Assembly (NCBI RefSeq): GCF_000485595.1
Contig: NW_014577308.1
Location: 132,449-195,907, forward strand
Length of the DNA: 63,459 nucleotides
Direction: 5' to 3'
Origin: Priapulus caudatus
Lineage: Eukaryota > Priapulida > Priapulimorpha > Priapulimorphida > Priapulidae
Shown: positions 37,180 through 49,400 of the stretch, piece after piece
How the letters are laid out: the number at the start of each line of letters is the position of its first letter
How positions within the stretch are numbered: the stretch's first letter is position 1
Translations under genes and position numbers: made by a program
The notes under the pieces: model-generated
Database searches by the model: none
Seen by the model: only the letters and a program-made list of their open reading frames with translations
What the model was told of the DNA's origin: nothing

Positions 37180-37406
37180 TGTGTGTGTGTGTTTGTGTGT
37201 GTATATATGTGTGTGTTCTTTCGTCATCCGTGTTCATGGCAACGCGCGAATTGTTTGAATCATTCCTTTTCGATTATATCTATAACGCATTGTATTTGTT
37301 TTTGATTATTTGAGTCTATTCCAATGTCTGCTGACCTGATGAAGAGATGTAATCTCGAAAGCTTGTCAATTAAATTTTAAACACCCTTATTCTATACCTT
37401 GACTTT

Positions 37407-37447
<41 letters not shown>

Positions 37448-40400
37448 TGTATATATATATATATATATACAATATATATATATACATATAAAGAAAGGGA
37501 AAAAATAAATATGTGCTCGTATATATCAAGCAAACAACTTATATAGAATTTTCTGCATAATTGAACATTAAATTTGCATGCTATTCAGAGATATTCTCTT
37601 ATGTTTCAAACTGATATACACTACAGGGCCTCTACTACATGAATGAGTACACAATGGGGAAAAACACAAGACAGGCAAAAGATGAAATAGATCTGGGACT
37701 GTTCATGCGTTCTCTGGGAGATGAAGTGCTTGATGAAATCCACAAGCGTTACCGCACTACAAGAACGTCATGGTTTCAAAAAATTAAGGGACACTTCTTG
37801 TGCATTTATGTAAGTAAGCTTTTTTTTAGAAAATAAACATCTTAATTCTAGTCTAAAATGTGTACATCAATTATATATAAGTAGTACATTTCTTTAATTA
37901 AATGTATAAATTGCATCTCGTTCATGCATCTACAGGATGCAATGATTGTACAGCGCTACATCAATGAAGGAAAGGCAGTCGCAGAGAAAATTAAGGCAGA
38001 TATGAGTATCACCGATCCACTTATGTTCTACAGTGAAGTTTCAAAAGAGATCTACGCCAACATGAATGTAAGTGTTTAAAACCATATACGATCGACAATT
38101 ATCTAGTCCCTCCCCACTTTTATGACCGTTTAATTACCTACTGTTATTGCTTAAGTAACAGCAACTGTCTAGAGTAACGATAAAATGTATTAGAACCTTT
38201 GTATTCCCCAAAACCTGCAAGTTCGATGGGTGTCACTTTGCCCCGGGCGTAGGTGGAGGGTGCCGCTACTTGGCAGCACTAGTCACTTCGTACACTTCGA
38301 AGTCCAAATCTTCCACAGAAAGATTCCACAGTTATACTTCCGTGCTAGACATGGCCTTATTTCCCTAACCCTAATTCTAACCCTAACCCTAACCCTGCCA
38401 CTAACCCTAATCCTAACACAAGTGCAGCCACATCACGTGACCCTCCATCTACGCCCGGGGGAAAGTGCATCCCAAGTTCGATTACCAGCGAGCATTTTCT
38501 TGTAATCTTGGACCAGTTAGTAGCGCTACTAGCGCCAGCTATCATCCATAAACTTGCACGTCTCTCGCAAAATCTCGTTTGTACCGACAAATTACAAAAA
38601 GTTGACACATTTTTGACAGTGTCCCGATACGATAACATTTCAGTGTGTTACGATGTGTTCATATCCAATTTCTATGCTATAACTGCATAAAATCTTAATG
38701 TTTTTCAAGTTGTGTTGTCTTAGTGTAATCGGTAATATATCTGCTGTGAGGTGAGACTATATTTTGCCATATTTTTTAGATTAAGTTTTTCTGAGCCAAA
38801 ATCTTGTAATAAAAACCAAGATTTTACCTCATAATACATTTTGCATAATATTCATATATAATATTCATATTAATATGCATATAAATACATTGTGCCACTT
38901 GCAGTCCTCATAATGCATGTAATGTGCCATAATGCTGTTATTGCGATCATTGCAGTGTTGGTATGCCCATACACAGGTGACCTACACATCGTTATTCAGC
39001 TCCGGAATACTGCAAGCAGTTTTGAGTGGCCAAGGTTAGTGAAATTGAGTATTTTGTCTTTTTAGCTCATCTGACATAGTCAGATGCAGCTTGTAGAATC
39101 GCATGAGCGTCCGGTTTGTGCGTTTGTCCATCCGTGCGTCAACAGTTATGGCACAAATCTTAACCGCTCAACATACGGTCTTGATATTCAGAACGTCGGG
39201 GGGGGGGGTTATCGCGAAAATCACTTGGCATGTCAAATTTGGGGGTCAAGGTTCAAGATGTACGTGTCAATGGAGGGGGAATATTTCCCCCTTAACTTAA
39301 GGTATTGCGGCACAAATCTCAACGGCTTGACCTACGCTCTTAATATTCAATGTATAGTGTGATGGACGGTGGCGGTGGTGGTGGCGGTGGGCGGTGGGCG
39401 GTGGTGGTGGGCGGTGGTGGTGGGCGGTGGTGGTGTGGCAGGGCAGGTGGAGCCGGCCGGCCAGTCCGGCCATGGCCGGACCAATAATTTTTCTGATGAC
39501 GATTTTTTTCAAGCACATTTTCGTTATGCACAGGCCGGATCTACAATTATTGCAATCCCAAGCATAGAATGATCTGAAATCACATATAGTTAATGTATAC
39601 ACGCATATATACTACTACATGACTATAGTACCGGTAATAAACTGAAGAATGTTTATAAGAAGACATGTGTTGATCTCTTTAATTGCTGATACTGTACCAG
39701 AAACGATCGTCTGCTGCTCGGCCATTGTGAGCGTCATTGTTTATATCCGTTCAAGCTAATTATTATTAATAATTATTAGCTCATCTCATATATGTTATTT
39801 TTACTGATTTNNNNNNNNNNAAGGTCAGAGATCCTGTGACGACGGGGAGCCGCTCCTCGCGCATCAAACCCCGATTGCTAAGCTACGAACTGGCTTATTC
39901 CCGAACCGCCACCCGCATCGCAAACCACACCTAGAAATCCGTGTTTTTGAGACAGGTAATAGAAATGCAAAAAATAAAAATCCCAAACCGCTTGGTCGCA
40001 TTTTGCTACCATCGGCGCATAGCTAGGTTTCCTCAGGATTTGTTCAGCTTTCCCCACGTACCAGAGCTGAAAAAAAAATTCGAATCCATCTTCGCAGGTC
40101 GCTTCCTCACTAGGTTTCCCGTCAGATTTGTTCAATATTCCCCCGCGGACATGTCCCCGCGGCCGGCCCCCCCGAATCCTGAAACAAGCAGAGGCAACCC
40201 CCTGGTGACAAGTGTACCAAATACACAGTGTACAGGTGGTAACGGAGCATAATACATTGAATCCTAAAATCTGCCTAGAGAGGATAAGAATATATACTGT
40301 TATCCGAGTTCTGTATATAGTATTGAATGATTCAGTCGTTTGCACACCATATTTACATCTTTATTTCCAAACACCAAGTCAGCATAAGACGATATGAATT

Positions 40401-43400
40401 GATGAGATGAATTCACAAGTTAACATGTAAAATGATTCTCATAATTAATGATTGTGTTACACGAAATTGACAATAAAGGTTTTCACCTTGCAAGCTTTTT
40501 TGACAACTTTCAATTGGTTGAAGTTCTCCGAGGTCTCTCTGATAATGTCACCCTCGTAATGAATGGCAAAAAATCTATAAAATTTCGTAAAGCGAACGTG
40601 AGTTGAAGCACGGGTGAAAAAGCAACTATAATCAGCTGTCCCCTAACACAGCCATACCGTCACGTAATCATGTACTTATAGCTATTAAATAAACTTACAG
40701 CTATAATAACATAAAGATGGAATATATTTATATACCGATACACACTCGTTGATGAAGCCCTAATAAATGTGCTTAATTAGTGTACCTAGATAAGTGGTTC
40801 CTCCTAATACTTGTTTATCGACAATTTAAAGCCATGGCACTTTCTATATTCCAAGATGATCGATAGAGCAAATAGAAACAAATACTTTGTTTAATGCCAT
40901 AGTTAGGGCGGTTCAGGTCTTGAGTTAGAGTTATTTCAGGTCTATAACTCTCAATTGTTTCAGTGTCCATTTAAACAGAACAAATAACAACTAAATAAAC
41001 AGTAATTCACTCATATGACTCAACATGCTGACTTAGAAAGAGACTGTAGACAATCAATTTGGCTTTTTGTCCTTGGTACCTAGTTCCTCGTAAAAAGAAT
41101 GGCACATTTAGAGAAACATTTTGCCAACCTTTATGCAAAAGTTTCATTGTGTTTATCTAATTTTTATATTAGTTAAAAAAGTATAGATTATTACTTATAC
41201 ACTTGTATATTTATGCTCAATATGTAAAGTTCAATGATAACACAAAACTCATGAAACTGGTACCCCTCAATTACTTTTCAACTATGCGTCCTTCGTATCC
41301 CTCGGGTGAACCATAGAGCTTCAATAAATTGATTGAACAGCTGCTTCTTAGACTGTACCGACTCTCATCTGATCTCAAGCCATTCAACCTGCTTCTTCGC
41401 GAGTCAATCCTTGCGAAGAACTCGGCCTCCCCACAATCAATCACAGCTAGGTGGCAATTTTTCATTGAGAGCAGCTGGAACGGTCTGCACTGACCACATC
41501 TTTGCAATTGGACAGTAAGCATAGCCAGATCTGGACACCGACATCTTCTGATGAGCCTAGGTTAACCATTCATTAGAGCCTAGTAACTTATTGGAATTTA
41601 CCGTTTGCAGACGCTCAACAATAGCATTAAACAAGACAACTTACGTGTTGATAAAAACATACACAAATGCAACTATATATGTGTCTTTAAAAGCAATTAT
41701 TTGCTCTACTACCATAAAAAATGTGTATATATCAGGCTAGTTAGATAATAGGAAATTTCCCTATTTAGCTACTCCTGATATATATGATATAGAGGCATGG
41801 GTGCTTGTAACTAACCGCAAGAACATATATAATATATTTGATAACATGGCTGCACAAAAATACCATGTAAATTGGCTTAGAGCATGATTACGTGCCTTAT
41901 TAAGTACAAAATCAGCATATTGCACGCATGGGAAAATTTATATTATAATAAAAAACCCAACAGTAATGCTCGACAACGCTTTTAACAAAAGAGGGCAGTG
42001 CATCAATCCTGCTCAAACTGTAATGATAATAAAAACACCCAGTATGTGGCAGTATGGATGGTGAAAGAAACTGTAGCTGATTAGCCAGAGAAAAAATATA
42101 TAATTGTATTTTTCTCGGGGGCTACTTTTTCAAGCTCGCGTGCACTCTAAAATTTGGTATGCATTGAACTCTATGCAAATTTATCGGGGGGCTCTTTTTG
42201 GCAATTTCCGCGGCTCTTTTTGGCATTCGAGGGCTATAAAATCGCCCCGAGCCCCCGCACGCTGACTGTTTTTCACTTGGATACTACTGATGAAAATTTT
42301 AGTAGTACTTAAATACTGCAGAAATTTATTCCTGCCCCCCTCAATACGATAACGGTTATATATTAGATGTATATATGTATATATACAAAAAATGCCTAAA
42401 CACAAACAATGTGTATTTATGAAATATATTATCTCAATCGTAAGGTTTTGCATGCATAATTCTTTCGTTTTAGTCGCTGTGAATAATAACTAGAAACAAA
42501 CAAGCTGCCGAGCCCCGTCGCGACAATGGCTCAGTCTGAATGTCTAGTATTCTGCTGATAAATGCATTTTGTGCATAGCAGCTACGACGCTCGTATACAC
42601 AAGCTCTTCTGTATTCTTGTTTGACTTTACGTTGACAATAAAAGATTTCAACATATGAGCAAAGGATCTTCCAAGTTTTAATTTACGAGGGAGCGGCAGC
42701 GGGCGGTCCATTCCTAGCTCCTCCCTGCCTTCGCCGACGTCAACTCCCCCTTGCCTCTCACTTCCACCCCCGCTAGCCTCCCATCTTACCCTCCCCGCCT
42801 CCGAAGTGGCGGCGCGCTCCCATCCCCTTAGCAGCAGCCGCTCTCGCACAACCTTGTACCCACCGTCTTCCCACCAGCATTGACACATCGTATCACCTTT
42901 TTCCCTGTCCCTGTTCTCAGTTTACTACTCTCTCATCCATCTTTTCTCGCGCGCTCTCTCTCTTTCTTAAATAAATAAAAAATCAAATAAAATAAAATCG
43001 CTCGCGAATGCTTTTACTGCCCCCTCAATAATACTTCGTTCCTGATGCCGCTGAGTGCACAGCCATCAGCAAATAATAAATATACGTGTCTCTATATATT
43101 TCAATGGTAACAGCCATGTTCGAATAACTTGGTACATGGATATCACACGGCCATAGCTACACTATGATACATGTTAAGGATTCAAGGTAGTAAAGTTCAA
43201 AAGGTACAATATATATTGATATGGTACTAGTTATTATTAATATTCGGCTTTAACAAAGTACATAAGCAATAAAATATCATTTAAAACTAGCCTATAGTTG
43301 CAGCGAGATGGCACGGCAAGTGTTCGATCAATAATCAAACGGTGGCATCCGGGCCGCTTCCGCACGTGATAAACCTCACTCCAATTGAGTTACAGAAATC

Positions 43401-46400
43401 CTACCGGCTAAAATCCAAGTATATTCAGGCAGGCGAGAAATTTGCTCAGCCTGCTGAGTGTAACACACTCTGCAATTGCAGGTTGCCATAGGCAATAATT
43501 AAATGCATTAGAAGAGCTGCCAGTTCAACACCCCATGCATGGCAGTATGGGCTAGCCCCGTTGTTTATAACCTACCCACACGAGCATGGCATTCAGGGTG
43601 CTATTTACAGTGTGCTAATCCAGGGTGCTAACTCAGGGTGCTAATACAGACTGCTTTAGAAAATAATAAGTATTTATACCGAGCGTAAACCTTGTTCAAA
43701 AACAAACATTCTGTCTTTGCAACTTGGCACTGTGCAACTGTAGCCTCACATCCAGCACAGGTATGCCATGGCGCTCGTAATATAGCAAAAAGCAGTTCAA
43801 GTCCTAGCTTGTTAACAGTCAACAAACGAATGTTTAACCCTCCTCTGAGGCGTCAAAAGGTATCAGACCACTTTACTCTTCGCACAGGAGGTCAAGCAGG
43901 AAAGTACATTTCATGTGTCCTTTCAATAAAGTGAATTAAAACTGGCCGTTAGGTCAGCCCCACTATAAACAAAAAACGTTTTACCACTCGGTCCGTCAGA
44001 CCCATAATTATGTTCCTCCAGAAATGATCTGATATCTGACCTTTCCCCACTTGCCCCTTTGTGACCTGCAACCTCCAATTTCCGCGGCATCACCGCGACA
44101 CACTACACACAGCACACACACTAACACAACACACCACACCACACCACCACACAGGGGCGGCGACAGAAGCCAAGATAAACATTGGTCAGGCCATTTAGCA
44201 TCATAACAGATGTCGACAGACCAGCTGCGCCGAAGGCCAGGCTGCTCGCCGTGGCCGGCGTGAGCTCTAGGGGCGTTTCCCCTAGGGTCCCTATTATATA
44301 TAGGAGACCCTAGTTTCCCTATAACCCCCCCTCTTTGACGAGAAGTTTTAAATTTTAAGACACCAAGATTGCCTTTTTAGGAGCGTAAAAATACTTTTCA
44401 AAACCTCTAACAAATTTTATTTATACTTCCCAGTATATGGCCTAATTATTTCGGCGCATTCTGGCCATTTACAATGTCAAATTTTTTGTTCTTTAAAGTA
44501 CCTTCATGTAACCTGATAATTATAACGGAGCACGTGTTAAATGTATTGAAACGAACTATAGGCCTATGGAATTTATGAAACGTCACGCCGCGGCGACCAA
44601 ATATTCCTGTGCGATGAATCTGTGTCTTTTTTTGATAAACCTATCAACTGCTTTTCTCCAATCCAAACTGTCAATTCTCTTTGTTCACGTTAAGCAGAAT
44701 CACCACGGTTTTTTCCAGACGCAGTTTGCGTCATTGTAGAGCGCAGATTATAGTTTTTTAGTCCGTCCAGCAATGCAGAAACGATTGTTCGCCTATATTG
44801 AACTAAGTTATATTGAATAATTATATAAGTACAAGAGCCTGCCCGAGATAGCGTCTGGGCTCATTCTTGAGGTCCTGTGCCTACGATCTATAATCTAAAA
44901 TTTCAGTCGTGCGTAGATACCACATTTGTTAGAGCGCGAGATATGCCAGACACGCAGTTTGCGTACAACATCATTGTTAGGACACGCCCACTATGCGCAG
45001 ATGGAGGGTGGGGGGAGGGGGGGGAGGGTGCGAGGGGGGAAGGGGCGGGGGGAGGAGTGGGGGAGGGGAAGGGGTGAGGGTGGGGGGAGGGGGCTCTAAT
45101 AGCAAAAGCAGTTCCACTCCTTTGTTAACAGTCAACAAATCCATGTTTAACTCCTCCTCTTGAGGTCAAAAGGTTATCCGATCACTTACTCTTCGCATGT
45201 CAGCAGAAGGGACATTTCATGGTCCTTTCAATAAAGCCATAAAAATGCTAGGTCACCGCTTGAACAAAAAGAGTTTTTCAATCGCTTTTCCTTCGTCAGA
45301 CCATGTCCTCAGAAATGTCTAAAATCTGCCCTGTGCCATTGACCTTTGACCTGTGACCTCCAATTTCGGCACACGTGATGGCTTTTCCTACCATGATGCT
45401 ATACACCGACTATCACGAGCCTAGGTCGAGCCGTTTAGATTTGTCGCGCAATTCTGCATTTCCTCCTATACCTTAAGCTTAAGGAGTGAATGTTCCGCCC
45501 TTCTTTTACACCTCTTGACCTTTGACCTTTGACCCCAGCTGACATCCCAACTTGTTTTGACGATACCCCCCCAAACGGCCCGGAATATCGTGACCGTACG
45601 TCGAGGCGGTTAAGCATATGTGCCCAACTGTTGCACGACGGACGGACACCGGACGGACGGACGACCGGCGACGGCGGACGATCATGCGATTCTACAAGCT
45701 GCATCTGACTATGTCAGATGAGCTAAAAATGTAGGTTCATGGTGAGAAAAATATTATCATGGGCAGAAGAGCAAAATTATGGAAATCATACTATAGAAGC
45801 AATTAAGAGTGAAATTATACGAATGCACAGTTTTACCTTCCTTCCTAAATAACAGTGAAAGATGGACTAACTTAACTAAGGAAGAAGTAAAAATGTTGGA
45901 AGATTTCCAAAATGAGTACCTGCGCAAAAATAATAATCACGCAGAAACCTACCGAAAGGCATTGAAAGACGATGAAAACTCCAAGGAAAGATACGGAGAA
46001 ATCAGTAAAAATAACATATATGAGATGAGCTAATAATTATTAATAATAATTATATGGCCGTATAACTAAACTAGTGGCATAACTATATAACTAAATTAGG
46101 CCCAGCGAAATGGCTTTACGGGCCAAAATCACCCACCGGTCGCGCGAGAGAGAAACGTATTTAGCGGAATAATAACGCGGCGAGGGCCGACGCGTTTGCT
46201 ATCTGCATGTTGCCGGGACAAAGGAGATGACACTCACGCAGGGCCGGCGAAGCCGGTCCGGCCAGTCCGGCCATGGCCGGACCAATAATTTTTCCGATCA
46301 TGATTTTTTTCAAGCACAAATTTTCGTTATGCACAGGCCGGATCTACAATTATTGCAATCCCGAGCATATAATGATCTGAAATCACATATAGTTTATGTA

Positions 46401-49400
46401 TACGCGCATATGTACTACTACATGACTATAGTACCGGTAATAAATTAAACTGAAGAATGTTTATAAGAAGACATGTGTTGATCTCTTTAATTGCTGATAC
46501 TGTACCAGAAACGATTGTCTGCTGCTCGGCCATTGTGAGCGCCATTGTTTATGTCTGTTCAATATAATTATTATTAATAACTATTATTATATAATTAGTT
46601 CAATATAAGCGAACAATCGTTTTCTGCATTGCGACGACTAAAAACATATCTGCGCTCTACAATGACGCAACTGCGTCTGAATAACGTGATGCTGCTTAAC
46701 GTGAACAAAGAGAAATTGGACAGTTTGGACTTGGAGAAAGCAGTTGATAGGTTTATAAAAAATCACGATCATCGCACAGGAATATTTGGTCCAGTTTCAT
46801 AATTCCATAGGCCTATAGTTCGTTTCATACATTTAACTCTCGTTAATAATTATCAGGTTACATGAAGGTACTTTAAAGAACAAAAATTTGACATGTAAAT
46901 TGGCAGATGCCGAAATAATTAGGCCTATACTGAAGTATAAATATATATTTGTTAGAGTTTTGAAAAGTATTTTTAAGCTCTAAAAAGGCATCTTGGTGTC
47001 TTAAATTTTAAAAACTCGTCAAAGAGGGGGGGGTTATAGGGAAACTAGGGTCCCTATATATATAGGGACCCTAGGGGAAACCCCCCTAGAGCTCCCCCGC
47101 CACGGCGCAGCACCTGGCCTTCGGCCAGCTGGTCGTCGACATCTGTTATTGATGCTAAATGGCCTGACCAATGTTTATTTGCTTCTGCCGCCCCTGTGTG
47201 GTGGTGTGGTGTGGTGTGTGTGTGTAGTGTGTGGTGTGTGTGTAGTGTGTGGTGTGGCGCGAAATTGGAGGTTGCAGGTCAAAGGGCAGTAGGGGAAAGG
47301 TCAGATATCAGACATTTTCTGAGGACATAATTATGGTCTGACGGACCGAGTGGAAAACTTTTTTGTTTTAGTGCTGACCTACCAGTTTTATCACTTTATT
47401 GAAAGGACCATGAAATGTACTTTCTGCTGACGTGCGAAGAGTAAGTGTCTGATAACCTTTTGACCCTCAAGAGGAGGGTTAAACATTGATTTGTTGACTG
47501 TTAACAAAGCTAGGACTGAACTGCTTTTGCTATTATTAGAGCCCATGCATACCTGTGTGGATGTGAGGCTACAGTTGCACAGTGCAATTGCAAAGACAAA
47601 TGTTTGTTGAACAAGGTTTACGCTCCTTAAATCTTATTATTTTCTAAAGCAGTCTGTATTAGCACCCTGAGTAGCACCCTGGATTAGCACACTGTAATAG
47701 CACCCTGAATGCATGCTCGTGTGGGTAGGTATAAACACGGGGGCAGCCCATTACTCATGCATGGGTGTGAACTGGCACTCTTCTAATCATAATTATTGCC
47801 TGGCAACCTGCAATGCAGATGTGTTAACTCACAGCTGAGCGAAATTCTCGCCTGCCTGAATATACTTGGATTTTAGCCGGTAGGATTTCTGTAACTCAAT
47901 GGAGTGAGGTTATCACGTGCGAAGGGCGATGCCATCTTTGATTATTGATGACACTTGCACGTGCCATCTCGCTGCAACTATAGGCCTAGTTTAAATGATA
48001 TTTTATTCTTATGTAACTTTGTTAAACGAATAAATAATAACTAGTACCATATAATATATATTTACTTTTGACTCTTACTATTGAATCTTAACATGTATCA
48101 TATGTAGCTATGGCCGTGTGTATCCATGTACCAGTTATCCGAACATGTGCTGTTACCATAGAAATATATAGAGACACTATATTATTATTTCTATGGCTGT
48201 TACACTCAGGGGCATAGGAACGAAGTATTATTGAGGGGGCGGTAAAAGGCATCGCGAGCGATTTTATTTTATTTATTTATTTATTTATTTAAGAAAGAGA
48301 GAGAGCGCGCGAGAAAGATGGAGAGAGAGTAGTAAACTGAGACAGGGACAGGAAAACGGTGATACGATGTGTATGCTGGTGGGAAACGGTGTACAAGGTC
48401 GTGCGAGACGGTGTGCAAGGGGATGGGAGGTCGGAGGCAGGGGAGGAAGATGGGAGCTAAGGGGGTGGAAGTGAGAGGCAAGGGGAGTGACGTGGGAGGC
48501 AGGGGGAGCTAGGGAAGGACCCCCCTGCCCCCCTCTAATTAAACTTGGAGATCCTTGCTCATATGTTGAAATCTTTTATGTCAACGAAAGTCAAACAAGA
48601 ATACAGAAGACTTGTGTATAAGACGTCGTAGCTGCTATGCACAAATGCATTTATCAGCAGAATACTAGACATCAGATGAGCCATGTCGCACGGCGGCACT
48701 TGTTTGTTCTAGTTTTATTCACAGCACTAAAAGAATACATTTGCATGCAAAACCTTCACATTGAGATATTTTTCATAAATAACCATTGTTTGTGTTTAGG
48801 ATTTTTTGCTATATATACATATATACATACTATATATAATACAGTTATCGTATGGGGGGGCAGGAATAAATTTCTGCAGTATGGTCAGTAATTTTCATCA
48901 GTAGTACCAGTGAAAAACATACACGGGGGCTCGGGGCGATTTAGCCCTCGAAATGCCAAAAAGAGCCCCGGAAATGCCAAAAAGAGCCCCCGTAAATTTG
49001 CATAGAGTTCAATGCATACCAAATTTTAGAGTGCACGCGAGCTTGAAAAGTAGCCCCCGAAAAATAAATTATATTTTTTCTCTGATCAGTACAGTTTTTT
49101 CACTCACATACTCACATACTGGGTGTTTTATTATCATTACATTTGAGCAGATTTGATGCACTGCCCTCTTTTGTTAAAAGCGTTGTCGTACATTACTGTG
49201 GTTTTTTATTATAATATAAATTTTCCCATGGTCAATATCTGATTTTATTTAATGGCACGTAATCTGCTCTACACCAATTACAATGGTATTTTTGTGCAGC
49301 CATGTATCAAATATATATATGTTCTTGGTAGTACAAGCAACCCATGCCTCTATATACATATATATCAGGAGTAGATAATAGGGAATTCCCTATTATCTAC

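Larger units (their letters stand above)
39830..44830 (-). repeat. Left arm: inverted, insertion-rich copy of 46590-51110
   Basis: Read on the minus strand this follows 46590-51110 for about 4.5-5 kb. Matches include the family A 3' part, the exon 26 and 27 copies, the micro-palindrome (41735-41783) and GGAATAAGCCAGTTCGTAG near the outer end. Differences are mainly single extra bases in this copy (for example CTTGGAAGATCC against CTTGGAGATCC). That pattern resembles uncorrected single-molecule reads rather than evolved divergence. Confidence 0.85.

Noticed and set aside
38365-38416. Telomere or chromosome-fusion remnant
   Set aside because: The tract is wholly inside a MITE with its own target duplication, so it came with the element.
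39369-39602. Pro/His-rich frame on the minus strand and Gly/Val-rich frame on the plus strand
   Set aside because: Translations of a GGTGGC microsatellite next to the hAT-like end.
42544-42888. 114-codon minus-strand frame in the inverted arm
   Set aside because: The matching place in the clean copy (about 48320-48660) does not keep this frame; it arises from inserted bases.
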